Shown here: piece after piece, positions 39,031 to 47,350 of the stretch
How the letters are laid out: the number at the start of each line of letters is the position of its first letter
Numbering within the stretch: position 1 is the first letter of the stretch
Assembly: GCA_963720515.1 (NCBI GenBank)
Contig: OY970397.1
Location: 1,736,001-1,800,000, forward strand
Direction of reading: 5' to 3'
Length of the DNA stretch: 64,000 nt
Source of the DNA: G963720515 sp963720515
Lineage (GTDB): Bacteria; Actinomycetota; Thermoleophilia; Gaiellales; Gaiellaceae
Program-made: the position numbers and the translations under genes
The notes under the pieces: generated by a model
Seen by the model: only the letters and a program-made list of their open reading frames with translations
What the model was told of the DNA's origin: nothing
Database searches by the model: none

Positions 39031-39338
39031 TTCGGCCGGGAGAAGATCACGAGCAGGGAGAGCGACTCGTACGAGGTGAAGCGGTGCTCGGCGCCCGCCT
39101 CGACGAAGAGCGCCTTCCCGTGCTCCACGGGCACCGGCTCGCCATCGACTTCGAGCACGCCGCTCCCGTCCAGCGGGACGTAGATCTCGTCGTCGGCGTG
39201 CGGCTGCTGGCGGTCCGGCTCCGGCGCGACGAGCACGTAGACGCCGATCTCGAGCCCGGGCGACTCGTGCACGATCTCGTAGCCGCCGTTGCCCGCCTCG
39301 AGCCGCCGCCGCACCGACTCGAACTCGAACGAATGCAT
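39027..39338 (-). CDS. Cupin domain protein
   Basis: A 103-residue single-domain cupin. Metal ligands are visible in QQPHADDEIYVPLDGSG (one His and the Glu of the first motif) and in AGAEHRF of the second motif. The first motif has His-Ala-Asp in place of the usual HxH, so metal binding may be weaker. It starts at ATG 39338 with TAGTCT 6 nt upstream and is divergent from the FAD oxidoreductase gene. Confidence 0.84.
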   Translation of the reverse strand: MHSFEFESVRRRLEAGNGGYEIVHESPGLEIGVYVLVAPEPDRQQPHADDEIYVPLDGSGVLEVDGEPVPVEHGKALFVEAGAEHRFTSYESLSLLVIFSRPK

Positions 39339-39360
39339 GGCGCGAGACTACTATCGCGGC
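39339..39360. promoter_or_regulatory. Face-to-face leaderless promoters sharing TA
   Basis: Minus strand: TAGTCT (39350-39345) 6 nt before ATG 39338. Plus strand: TACTAT (39349-39354) 6 nt before GTG 39361. The hexamers overlap in bases 39349-39350, the same geometry as at 10952-10976. Confidence 0.5.
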
Positions 39361-40470
39361 GTGGCGGACGAGACCGCTGAGGTCGTGATCGTCGGAGGCG
39401 GCGCGATGGGCGCGTCGACCGCGTTCCATCTGACCGAGCTCGGCGTCACCGACGTCGTTCTCCTCGAGCGCGAGACGCTCGCCTCGGGCTCGACGAGCAA
39501 GTCCGCAGGCGGCGTGCGCGCGCAGTTCGCCGATGAGCTGAACATCCGCATCGCATTGCGGTCGATCGCCGAGCTCAGCGCGTTCGCCGAGCGCGTCGGC
39601 GGCGAGGCGGACTTCGTCCAGGACGGCTACCTGTTCCTGATCGACAACGCGGCCGACCTCGAGCGGTTCCGCGCCGCGCTCGCGCTCCAGGCCTCCTTCG
39701 GCGTGCCGTCGCGGGAGCTGACCACGGCCGAGGCGCTCGAGATCGTCCCGCAGCTCGACCTGGACGGGATCGTCGCCGCCACGTTCTGTCCCCTCGACGG
39801 ACGCGCGACGCCCGAGGCCGTGACCCAGGGCTACGCCGACGCCGCCCGCCGGGCCGGGGCGCAGGTGCGCCAGGGCGAGCCGGTGGAGCGGATCGAGGTC
39901 CGCGACGGGCGCGTCGAGGCGGTTGTCACGCCGAAGGCGCGCATCGCGACCGGCACGGTCGTCTGCACCGCGGGCGTGTGGTCGAAGGACGTCGGCGCGC
40001 TCGCCGGCGTGGACATCCCCGTCGAGGGCGAGCGGCGCCGCATGTGGTTCACGCCGACCCGCGATGGACTTCCCGAGCGCGTGCCGCTCACGATCGACTT
40101 CACCACCTCGTTCTACTTCCACGGCGAGGGTCCCGGGCTCGCGTTCGGCGGGCGCCAGCTCGAGCTCGAGGCGGTCGCCGAGCACGCCGCGCGCCGGCTG
40201 CCCGTGCTGACCGAGCTGCCGATCCAGTCGGACTGGTGGGGCTACTACGAGATGAGCCCCGACCACAACGCGATCGTGGGCGAGACCGAGGCGCCGTCGC
40301 GGTTCCTCTACGCGACCGGGTTCTCCGGCCACGGCTTCCAGCAGGCGCCGGCGGTGGGCGAGCACCTGGCCGAGCTCGTCGCCGGGCGCACGCCCACGCT
40401 CGACCTCTCCGCGTTCGACGTCGGCCGCTTCGCCCGCGGCGAAACTCGGCGCGAGACGTTCGTCGTCTAA
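39361..40470 (+). CDS. FAD-dependent oxidoreductase (DAO/sarcosine oxidase beta-like)
   Basis: A 369-residue D-amino-acid-oxidase-fold flavoenzyme with VVIVGGGAMGASTAFHL for ADP binding and ATGFSGHGFQQAPAVGE near the C-terminus contacting FAD. It oxidises an N-methyl amino acid or another secondary amine. GTG 39361 is preferred to ATG 39337, because the latter would overlap the cupin start codon and lacks a hexamer at the right distance. The stop TAA lies inside the next gene's -10 hexamer. Confidence 0.9.
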   Translation: MADETAEVVIVGGGAMGASTAFHLTELGVTDVVLLERETLASGSTSKSAGGVRAQFADELNIRIALRSIAELSAFAERVGGEADFVQDGYLFLIDNAADLERFRAALALQASFGVPSRELTTAEALEIVPQLDLDGIVAATFCPLDGRATPEAVTQGYADAARRAGAQVRQGEPVERIEVRDGRVEAVVTPKARIATGTVVCTAGVWSKDVGALAGVDIPVEGERRRMWFTPTRDGLPERVPLTIDFTTSFYFHGEGPGLAFGGRQLELEAVAEHAARRLPVLTELPIQSDWWGYYEMSPDHNAIVGETEAPSRFLYATGFSGHGFQQAPAVGEHLAELVAGRTPTLDLSAFDVGRFARGETRRETFVV

Positions 40471-40481
40471 CCTCCCCGCCC
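40468..40481 (+). promoter_or_regulatory. -10 hexamer TAACCT built on a stop codon
   Basis: TAACCT (40468-40473) begins with the TAA stop of the oxidoreductase and lies 8 nt before GTG 40482. Confidence 0.4.
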
Positions 40482-41063
40482 GTGCGCCTCTACGTGATCG
40501 CCCGGCACGGCGAGTCCACGCTCAACCGCGAGGGCCGCATCAGCGGGGACCCGGAGCGGCCCGTCGGGCTGACCGACCGCGGCCGAGAGGAGGCCCGCGA
40601 GCTCGGGCTCCAGCTCCGGAACGTGCCGATCGACCTCTGCCTCCACACGCGCTTCCAGCGGACGCGCGAAACGGCCGCCATCGCCCTCGAGGGGCGCGAC
40701 ATCCCGTTCGTCGTCGAGCCGCTCTTCGACGACGTGGACGTCGGCTCGCTCGACGGCGCGCCCTTCGAGGAGTACCGCGCGTACAAGCGCGCTCACACGC
40801 GCAAGGACCCGTTTCCCGACGGGGAGGCCCTCGACGACGCCGCCCACCGCTACGCGGACGCCTTCGAGAAGACGCTCTCACTCGACGCAGAACGGGTCTT
40901 CATCTGCTGCCACGAGATCCCGCTCCGCTACGCGCTGAACGGCGCCTCCGGCTCGGACCAGCTCGACGGTCCGGTGCACGAGCTTCGCAACGCGGCGCCC
41001 TATCTCTTCACCGACGACGCCCTGCGCCGGGCCGCGGAGCAAATCCGTATCGTGGCCGCATGA
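40482..41063 (+). CDS. Histidine phosphatase family protein
   Basis: A 193-residue phosphoglycerate-mutase-like phosphatase. The catalytic His is in IARHGEST, with Arg in TRFQRTRETA, Glu/Asp in GSLDGAPFEEY, and the second His in FICCHEIPLRYALNG. The substrate may be a sugar phosphate or a cofactor intermediate. The stop overlaps the next cupin start (ATGA), so it leads an operon of phosphatase, cupin, permease and BNR protein. Confidence 0.9.
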   Translation: MRLYVIARHGESTLNREGRISGDPERPVGLTDRGREEARELGLQLRNVPIDLCLHTRFQRTRETAAIALEGRDIPFVVEPLFDDVDVGSLDGAPFEEYRAYKRAHTRKDPFPDGEALDDAAHRYADAFEKTLSLDAERVFICCHEIPLRYALNGASGSDQLDGPVHELRNAAPYLFTDDALRRAAEQIRIVAA

Positions 41064-41422
41064 AGCGCACGGTGAAGGGGGCCGTCGTGGTCGAGCCGGG
41101 CGAAGGGAAGCGGGTCGGGAACGTCGAGTTCCTGGCCGAGAGCGCGGACACGGAGCGCTTCAACCTCTCGATCGTCACGAAGACGCCGCGCTCGCGAGGC
41201 CCGGAGATGCACACGCACGAGAACGAGGACGACTCGTTCTACGTTCTCGACGGCGAGTTCGTGTTCGAGATCGAGGACGAGCGGGTGACCGCCGGCCCGG
41301 GCACGTTCGTGCTCGTCCCGCCCGGTGTTCTGCACACCTTCGCGAACGAGAGCGACGAGCCCGCGCGGATGCTGAACGTCCATGCGCCGGCCGGCTTCGA
41401 CCTGCGCCTCCTCGGGCCGTGA
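41060..41422 (+). CDS. Cupin domain protein
   Basis: A 120-residue cupin with both motifs: GPEMHTHENEDDSFYVLDGEF (HxH plus Glu as metal ligands) and PPGVLHTFANESD (third His). A small metal-dependent enzyme or ligand-binding protein. It overlaps the phosphatase gene upstream and the permease gene downstream by four bases. Confidence 0.88.
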   Translation: MKRTVKGAVVVEPGEGKRVGNVEFLAESADTERFNLSIVTKTPRSRGPEMHTHENEDDSFYVLDGEFVFEIEDERVTAGPGTFVLVPPGVLHTFANESDEPARMLNVHAPAGFDLRLLGP

Positions 41423-42759
41423 AGACCGAAGGATCCTGGGGCGTCACGCCGGTTCCGGAGCGGCTCCGGACGCTCACGACGGTGGACCAGACGATGCTCT
41501 GGGCGAACCTCGGCGTGAGCCTGCTCGTGCTCGTCCTCGCGGCCGCGCTCGTGCCCGCCATGTCGCTCCCGAAGGCGCTGCTCGCGATCCTCGTCGGTTC
41601 GCTCGTCGGCAACCTCATGCTCGGCGTCGCCGGGCTGATCGGCGCCGACGCCCGCGTGCCCGCGATGGTCGTCATGCGCGCGCCGCTCGGCCGCGGCGGC
41701 TCCTACGTCGCGAGCGGGCTCAACATCGCGCAGTGCCTCGGCTGGGCGACGTTCGAGATCATCATCATCGCGGCCGCCGCGAGCGCGCTCTCGGACGAGC
41801 TCTTCGGCTTCGGCGGGAAGACGCTCTGGACGCTCGTGACCGGGGCCGTAGCGCTGGCGCTCGCGCTCATGGGCCCGGTCGGCGTCGTGCGCCGCGTGAT
41901 CCGCAAGTTCGCGATCTGGCTCGTGCTCGCGTCGCTCGTCTACCTGACCTGGTGGGGGCTCTCGCACGCCGACCTCTCGGCGCTCTGGAACCAGCCCGGC
42001 GAGGGCGGCACCTCGTTCTTCCTCGGCGTCGACTTCGTGATCGCGATCACCGTCAGCTGGATCCCGCTCGCGGCCGACTACACGCGCTTCTCCGTCGGCC
42101 GGCGAGCCGCGTTCGTCGGCTCCGGCGCCGGCTACTTCCTGGGCGGGTTCTGGATGCTCGCGCTCGGCGCCGTGATCGTGCTCGACCGCGGGCTCAGCGA
42201 GCCGACCGAGATCCCGGCCGCGGTCGCCGCCGCCGGGCTCGCGAGCGCGCTCGCCCTGCTGGCCGTCACGATCGACGAGGCGGACGAGGCGTTCGCGAAC
42301 GTGTACTCGACCGCGGTCTCCCTCCAGAACCTCGTGCCGCGCGCGCCGCAGCGGGTCCTTGTGACCGGAATCGCCGTGCTCGCGACAGTCGGCGCGCTGA
42401 CGATCGACCTCGCGAACTACCAGTCGTTCCTGCTCCTCCTCGGCTCGTTCTTCGTGCCGCTCTTCGGCGTGCTGCTCGCCGACTGGCTGCTCTCGGGCCG
42501 GCGCTACGAGGGCCGCGACTTCTTCGCCGCGCCCGGCCTCCGCGTCGGCCCGTTCGTCGCCTGGATAGCCGGGTTCGCGCTCTACCAGTGGATCGGGCCG
42601 ATCGGGCCGTCCTGGTGGACCGACCTCGTGGAGCGGACGAACCCGCCGTCCACGCAGATCGGGGCCTCGCTTCCGAGCTTCGCGCTCGCGTTCGCGCTCG
42701 CCTCGGCGGCGATCGGCCTCGAGCGGCTGGTGCGCCGCCCGGCGGCCGAGCCGGCGTGA
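41419..42759 (+). CDS. NCS1 family permease (cytosine/hydroxymethylpyrimidine type)
   Basis: A 446-residue transporter with about 12 membrane helices. The segments LGVSLLVLVLAAALVPAMSL, NIAQCLGWATFEIIII and IDEADEAFANVYSTAVSLQ resemble the CytX-like group proposed to take up hydroxymethylpyrimidine for thiamine synthesis; cytosine or another nucleobase is also possible. No TPP riboswitch is present upstream because the gene overlaps its neighbour. It overlaps the BNR gene downstream by four bases (GTGA). Confidence 0.85.
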   Translation: MKTEGSWGVTPVPERLRTLTTVDQTMLWANLGVSLLVLVLAAALVPAMSLPKALLAILVGSLVGNLMLGVAGLIGADARVPAMVVMRAPLGRGGSYVASGLNIAQCLGWATFEIIIIAAAASALSDELFGFGGKTLWTLVTGAVALALALMGPVGVVRRVIRKFAIWLVLASLVYLTWWGLSHADLSALWNQPGEGGTSFFLGVDFVIAITVSWIPLAADYTRFSVGRRAAFVGSGAGYFLGGFWMLALGAVIVLDRGLSEPTEIPAAVAAAGLASALALLAVTIDEADEAFANVYSTAVSLQNLVPRAPQRVLVTGIAVLATVGALTIDLANYQSFLLLLGSFFVPLFGVLLADWLLSGRRYEGRDFFAAPGLRVGPFVAWIAGFALYQWIGPIGPSWWTDLVERTNPPSTQIGASLPSFALAFALASAAIGLERLVRRPAAEPA

Positions 42760-43169
42760 TCGCGCTCGCCGAGTGCGAGGACGGCCTCTACCTCGTCGAG
42801 GTCGGTGACACCGCGGACGAGGACGAGCTCGCGGGCCACGAGCCGGGCGGGCGGGTCGAGCGGCCGCGCCCCGTCGAGGTCGCGCCCGGGTGGGTCTCGG
42901 AGACGCTCGTGGACGTGGACGCGCGCGACGCGACGATCGTCCTCGCGGTGGACTCGCGCCCGCCGCTCCTCGTGTCGCACGACGCGGGGGCGACGTGGAA
43001 CGAGCGCGGCGCGGGATTGCCCATCGGCCGCGCGGTGGCGATCGGCCCGACGCCGGACGACATGCTCTACGGCGCTCGCAACCGCCTGTACGTCTCGCGC
43101 AACGGCGGCGTCTTCTGGCGCGCGCTCGGGGTCGAGCTCCCCGAGATCCGCGACGTCGCCTGGGGTTAG
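42756..43169 (+). CDS. Small protein with Asp-box (BNR) repeats
   Basis: A 137-residue protein with two Asp-box-like turns, SHDAGATWNERGAGLP and SRNGGVFWRALG, as found in beta-propeller blades of sialidases and sortilin. Two or three blades would not close a propeller, so it may be a fragment-like domain or assemble as an oligomer. No signal peptide is visible. It is the last gene of the phosphatase-permease operon; its role there is unknown. Confidence 0.65.
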   Translation: MIALAECEDGLYLVEVGDTADEDELAGHEPGGRVERPRPVEVAPGWVSETLVDVDARDATIVLAVDSRPPLLVSHDAGATWNERGAGLPIGRAVAIGPTPDDMLYGARNRLYVSRNGGVFWRALGVELPEIRDVAWG

Positions 43170-43178
43170 AGTCGCGCT
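43167..43178 (+). promoter_or_regulatory. -10 hexamer TAGAGT built on a stop codon
   Basis: TAGAGT (43167-43172) begins with the TAG stop of the BNR gene and lies 6 nt before GTG 43179. Confidence 0.45.
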
Positions 43179-44582
43179 GTGGATCGCTCGGAGCTCGACC
43201 CGGCCCTCACGCTCGTCGTCGAGCGCGCCCGCGCGCACCTCGCCTCGCTCGACGACGCGCCGGTGCACGGCGGGGGCTTCGAGGAGGCGGCCTGGGCGTT
43301 CGGCGGCCCCCTCCCCGACGAGGGGAACGGCGCGCTCGCGACGCTCGAGCGGCTCTCGGGCCCGGGACTCGAGGCCGCGGTCGCATCCGCGGGCCCGCGC
43401 AACTTCCACTTCGTCACCGGCGGGGTGACGCCGGCCGCGCTCGGCGCGGACTGGCTCGCGTCGGCGCTCGACCAGAACACCTTCGCCTGGATCGAGTCGC
43501 CGCTCGGCTCGCAGCTCGAACGGGTGGCGCTCGGGTGGCTCCGCGAGCTCTTCGGGCTACCCGCCGACTGGGGCGGCGTCCTCACGACCGGCGCGACCCA
43601 GGCGAACTTCACCGCGCTCTCCGCGGCGCGTCGCTGGTGGGGTGAGCGCCACGGCGTGGACGTCGACGCGGAGGGCCTGCCCGGCCTGCCTCCCGTGCCC
43701 GTGTTCGCTGGCGGCTACGTGCATTCGACCGCCGTCAAGGCGCTCGGGATGCTCGGCATCGGCCGCTCGAGCGTCCGGATCCTCACCCGCGACCCCGTCG
43801 GACGGATCGACGTCGAGGCGGTGGATGCCGCGCTCACGGAGCTCGGCGGCGCGCCCGCGCTCATCCTCGCCACCGCAGGCGAGGTGAACGCCGGCGACTT
43901 CGACCCGATCCCCGAGCTCGCCGACCTCGCGGAAAAGCACAACGCGTGGCTCCACGTGGACGGCGCCTTCGGCCTCTTCGCCCGCGTCTCGCCCGAGCAC
44001 GCGGCCCTCGCCGAGGGCGTCGAGCGCGCCGACGCGGTGATCGCCGACGGCCACAAGTGGCTGAACGTCCCGTACGACTGCGGCTTCGCGTTCGTCAAAC
44101 GGCGCGAGCTCCTCTTCCCGGTCTTCAACGCCACCGCGGCGTACCTGCCGGACGAGGATCCCGACCGCCCGAACTTCGGGTTCCTCGGGCCCGAGAGCTC
44201 GCGGCGCGCGCGGTCGCTCGCCGTCTGGGCCACGCTCGACGCGTACGGCCGGCGCGGCTACCGCGAGCTGGTCGAGCGGAACTGCGGCCAGGCGCGCCTC
44301 TGCGCCGAGCTCGTCGACGCCGCGCCCGACCTCGAGCGCCTCGCGGACGTCCCGCTCAACATCGTCTGCTTCCGGCTCAGGCCGCCCGGCGTCGCCGAGG
44401 AGGACCTGGACGAGCTGAACACGCGCGCGGGCGAGGCGCTGCTCGCGCAGGGCACGGTCTACGCGGGCACGACGCGCTACGGCGGCACGGTCGCCTTCCG
44501 CCCCGCGTTCGTGAACTGGCGCACGCGCGACGATGACGTCCGTCTCCTGATCGAGACGATCCGGGCGCTCGCGCCGCAGTAG
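43179..44582 (+). CDS. PLP-dependent decarboxylase (aromatic-L-amino-acid/glutamate type)
   Basis: A 467-residue group II decarboxylase. The PLP Lys (~293) is in ADGHKWLNVPYDCG, with His in the HVDGAFG sheet and Asp in the same strand contacting the cofactor; TTGATQANFTAL is the phosphate-side loop. The substrate could be an aromatic amino acid, aspartate or glutamate. GTG 43179 follows a -10 hexamer at 6 nt, so the gene probably has its own promoter. Confidence 0.92.
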   Translation: MDRSELDPALTLVVERARAHLASLDDAPVHGGGFEEAAWAFGGPLPDEGNGALATLERLSGPGLEAAVASAGPRNFHFVTGGVTPAALGADWLASALDQNTFAWIESPLGSQLERVALGWLRELFGLPADWGGVLTTGATQANFTALSAARRWWGERHGVDVDAEGLPGLPPVPVFAGGYVHSTAVKALGMLGIGRSSVRILTRDPVGRIDVEAVDAALTELGGAPALILATAGEVNAGDFDPIPELADLAEKHNAWLHVDGAFGLFARVSPEHAALAEGVERADAVIADGHKWLNVPYDCGFAFVKRRELLFPVFNATAAYLPDEDPDRPNFGFLGPESSRRARSLAVWATLDAYGRRGYRELVERNCGQARLCAELVDAAPDLERLADVPLNIVCFRLRPPGVAEEDLDELNTRAGEALLAQGTVYAGTTRYGGTVAFRPAFVNWRTRDDDVRLLIETIRALAPQ

Positions 44583-44591
44583 GGTTCGCGC
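44580..44591 (+). promoter_or_regulatory. -10 hexamer TAGGGT built on a stop codon
   Basis: TAGGGT (44580-44585) begins with the TAG stop of the decarboxylase gene and lies 6 nt before ATG 44592. Confidence 0.45.
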
Positions 44592-44888
44592 ATGCCCGCG
44601 TACATCGTCGTCTCGATCGACGTCCACGATCCGGAGCGCTACGCCGAGTACATCGAGGCCGCGCCCGCGTCGATCGCGAGCCACGGCGGCCACTACGTCA
44701 TCCGAAACGGCCGGAGCGAGGTGCTCGAAGGCGACTGGGATCTCAAGCGCTTCGTCGTCCTCGAGTTCCCGACGTACGAGCAGGCGAAGGCCTGGCACGA
44801 CTCCGCGGACTATGCGCCCGTGCGTGCGATCCGTGAGGAGACCGCGACCTCGCGGATGATCGTGATCGAGGGCGCGGGGCCGGCCTAG
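44592..44888 (+). CDS. DUF1330 domain protein
   Basis: A 98-residue dimeric alpha/beta-barrel (ferredoxin-like) protein with AYIVVSIDVHDPERYAEYIE, GGHYVIRNG and FPTYEQAKAWHDSADYAPVR, the DUF1330 pattern. The function is not known for the family. It converges with the PhzF gene six bases later. Confidence 0.9.
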   Translation: MPAYIVVSIDVHDPERYAEYIEAAPASIASHGGHYVIRNGRSEVLEGDWDLKRFVVLEFPTYEQAKAWHDSADYAPVRAIREETATSRMIVIEGAGPA

Positions 44889-44893
44889 CCCGT

Positions 44894-45748
44894 CTAGAGC
44901 TTGAACTCGCCGCGGGCGACGATGACCGCCGACCCGCCGACCTCGACCCGCTCCACCGTGTCGCCCTCGCCGTCGGCGCGCGCGTAGAGCTTCGAGGCCC
45001 GCCCGATCTCGACGCCCTGCGTGATCTCGATCTCCTCGCCCCAGGCGATGCGGCCGTGCCGTGCGAGGTGGACGGCGATCGGGCCGGCCGCCGAGCCGGT
45101 TGCGGGGTCCTCCATGATCCCGTCGGCGGGTGCGAACATCCGCGCCTTCCACTGCGACCCCGAGCCGGCGAAGCAGACCGAGCCCGCGTAGCCGGCGATC
45201 TCCGCGAGCGCGCCGGAATTCGGTCGGAGCGCGGCGACGGCCTCCTCGCTCTCGAGCACGATGTACACGTGCTGGATGCCGTTGTCGTAGAGCGTGACCG
45301 GGAGCTCGGCCCGCTCGACACCGAGCGCCGCGAGCATCTCGTCGGCCCGCTCGAACGGCTCCCAGACCGGGATCGGCTGGGTCATCCGCCCGAAGACGAT
45401 GCGCGCTCCCTCGCGCTCGAGCCGCACCGGGACGAGCCCTTTCCCCGTCTCGAGCACGATCTCCTCGAGCTGCATCGGGCCGCCGAGGATGAACGCGCTG
45501 CCGAGCGTCGGATGGCCGGCGAACTGCAGCTCGGTCCCGGGCGTGAAGATGCGGATCTTCGCGTGCGCATCCTCCGAGGGGAAGACGAAGACCGTCTCGG
45601 AGAGGTTCATCTCCTTGGCGAGCGGCTGGAGCAGCTCCTCCGGGATCTCGCGCGCGTCGGTGAAGACGGCGAGCTGGTTCCCCGAGAGCGCCGTGTCCGT
45701 GAAGACGTCGGCGATGACGTAGCGGAAGGTCGCCACGCGCGCAGTCAA
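44894..45748 (-). CDS. PhzF family isomerase-like protein
   Basis: A 284-residue PhzF/DAP-epimerase-fold protein. The conserved catalytic Glu51 is in MNLSETVFVF, with FAGHPTLGSA and MEDPATGSAAGP as the two family motifs. PhzF isomerises a phenazine precursor; most relatives have unknown substrates. The start is TTG 45748 or GTG 45736, neither with a good ribosome-binding site. Confidence 0.9.
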   Translation of the reverse strand: MTARVATFRYVIADVFTDTALSGNQLAVFTDAREIPEELLQPLAKEMNLSETVFVFPSEDAHAKIRIFTPGTELQFAGHPTLGSAFILGGPMQLEEIVLETGKGLVPVRLEREGARIVFGRMTQPIPVWEPFERADEMLAALGVERAELPVTLYDNGIQHVYIVLESEEAVAALRPNSGALAEIAGYAGSVCFAGSGSQWKARMFAPADGIMEDPATGSAAGPIAVHLARHGRIAWGEEIEITQGVEIGRASKLYARADGEGDTVERVEVGGSAVIVARGEFKL

Positions 45749-45773
45749 TCAGGTGCGCTCCCGCCCGCGCCGG

Positions 45774-46412
45774 CTACCGGGCTCGCGCGGCGGCGAGCGA
45801 AGCGTTGGGCGCGCGATCGCCGCAGAGGTTGTACATCTGGCGGCACCCGATCCCGGAGAACGCGAGCCAGTGGTAGGCCCTCACGCCTGCGCCGAGGAGC
45901 GAGCGGTTGAACGACACCGACACCCCGTTTCGCCCCACGCGCTTCGCGCTCGGTATGCCTACGGAGCGGCCCTTCGCGTTCCGCATGATCGCGGCCAGCT
46001 TGCCGCGCTTGAGATAGAGGTCGAGCCTGCGCTCGAAGGTCTTGTCCCGGTCGGTCGAGAGGTAGAGGGAGATCTGGCCCCCTCGCGCCGGCCCGAGAAG
46101 CGTCGTCGCCCAGTTCCTCCGCATCGTCAGGGTGTGCGTGACGATCGCCGCCTTGCGCGACTGGCCGATCTTCACGAGGTCGAGGAGCGGGCCTTCGTCC
46201 TGGGCGTAGTCGCCCTCGCCGCACGAGCCGGTGCGCGTGTCGATCCAGTTCCCGGCGCACGGCCCGGACGTGCCCCATACAAAGCCGGGGCCCGGCCAGT
46301 GGCTGCCCTTCGTGTCGCGCGGCGGATCGGCGGTCGTCGCAGCCCATGCGGCCGCGGTGGCGACGACGCACGCGAGAACGACGAGCGGAACGGCGAGTGC
46401 AGGGCGATGCAC
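45774..46412 (-). CDS. Secreted protein of unknown function
   Basis: A 212-residue protein starting with a signal peptide (LAVPLVVLACVVATAAAWAA). Four Cys are visible in the mature chain (GPCAGNW, GSCGEGD, GIGCRQM and NLCGDRAP), probably forming disulphides. The central part (LTMRRNWATTLLGPARGG, DLYLKRGKLAAIMRN) is basic. I know no family for it. GTG 46412 is supported by TACGGT 7 nt upstream. It is divergent from the ABC transporter. Confidence 0.68.
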   Translation of the reverse strand: MHRPALAVPLVVLACVVATAAAWAATTADPPRDTKGSHWPGPGFVWGTSGPCAGNWIDTRTGSCGEGDYAQDEGPLLDLVKIGQSRKAAIVTHTLTMRRNWATTLLGPARGGQISLYLSTDRDKTFERRLDLYLKRGKLAAIMRNAKGRSVGIPSAKRVGRNGVSVSFNRSLLGAGVRAYHWLAFSGIGCRQMYNLCGDRAPNASLAAARAR

Positions 46413-46425
46413 CTCGACGACCGTA
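46413..46425 (-). promoter_or_regulatory. -10 hexamer TACGGT, leaderless type
   Basis: On the minus strand TACGGT (46425-46420) precedes GTG 46412 by 7 nt. Confidence 0.45.
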
Positions 46426-46481
46426 GCGCATCCTCCGCGAACCCTGTCGCGGTCGCACGCGGCCGTTCCGTGGGCCGTGGC

Positions 46482-46495
46482 TATGCTCGCCCGCG
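46482..46495 (+). promoter_or_regulatory. -10 hexamer TATGCT, leaderless type
   Basis: TATGCT (46482-46487) precedes GTG 46496 by 8 nt. Confidence 0.5.
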
Positions 46496-47350
46496 GTGGC
46501 GAGCGCGATTCAGGTGCAGGGCCTGCGCAAGGCGTACGGCCAGCGAGAGGTCCTCCACGGGCTCGACCTCGACATCGCCGAGGGCGAGGTGTTCGCGCTC
46601 CTCGGCCCGAACGGGGCCGGGAAGACGACCACCGTCGAGATCCTCGAGGGCTACCGCACGCGGGACGGCGGCGAGGTGCGCGTCCTCGGCGAGGACCCCG
46701 AGCGGGCAGGTTCGGAGTTCCGCGCGCGGATCGGGATCGTGCTCCAGTCCTCGGCCGTCTACCCGCTGCTCACCGTCGGCGAGATCGTCGAGCTCTTCGC
46801 CGGCTACTACCCGGCGCCGCGCGATCCGGTCGAGGTCGTCGCCCTGGTCGGCCTCGAGGAGAAGCGCGACGCACGCGTGCGGACGCTCTCGGGCGGCCAG
46901 CTTCGCCGCCTCGACCTCGCGCTCGCGCTCGTCGGCGACCCCGACCTGATCTTCCTCGACGAGCCGACCACCGGGTTCGACCCCGCCGCGCGCCGCCACG
47001 CCTGGGAGACGATCCGCGGCCTGCGCGCGCTCGGCAAGACGATCCTCCTGACGACGCACTACCTCGAGGAGGCCCAGTCGCTCGCGGACCGCCTCGCGAT
47101 CCTCCGCGACGGGCGGATCGCGCTGACCGGATCGCCGCAGGAGCTCCTCGCGGGGGAGGGCACGGTCGAGATCCGCTACCGGCGAAACGGCGACGAGATC
47201 GTCCTCGACACGGACGAGCCGACCCGCGTGCTGCACGACCTGACCGAGGAGGCGCTCGCGCGAGGCGAGGAGCTCGAGGGCCTCCAGGTGCAGCGCCGCT
47301 CGCTCGAGGACGTCTACCTCGAGCTGACGCAGGAAGTGGAGCCCGAGTGA
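46496..47350 (+). CDS. ABC-2 type exporter, ATP-binding protein
   Basis: A 284-residue nucleotide-binding subunit with Walker A GPNGAGKTTTVE, signature LSGGQLRRLDLALAL, Walker B LIFLDEPTTG and the switch His in TTHYLEEAQ. It resembles the drug/polyketide-resistance subunits (DrrA type). The C-terminal ~70 residues include an accessory domain ending in LEDVYLELTQ. It pairs with the permease gene, which overlaps its stop by four bases. Confidence 0.94.
   Translation: MASAIQVQGLRKAYGQREVLHGLDLDIAEGEVFALLGPNGAGKTTTVEILEGYRTRDGGEVRVLGEDPERAGSEFRARIGIVLQSSAVYPLLTVGEIVELFAGYYPAPRDPVEVVALVGLEEKRDARVRTLSGGQLRRLDLALALVGDPDLIFLDEPTTGFDPAARRHAWETIRGLRALGKTILLTTHYLEEAQSLADRLAILRDGRIALTGSPQELLAGEGTVEIRYRRNGDEIVLDTDEPTRVLHDLTEEALARGEELEGLQVQRRSLEDVYLELTQEVEPE

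Noticed and set aside
41380..41419. TPP riboswitch expected for a hydroxymethylpyrimidine-type permease
   Set aside because: The permease gene overlaps the cupin gene by four bases, so there is no leader to hold a riboswitch.
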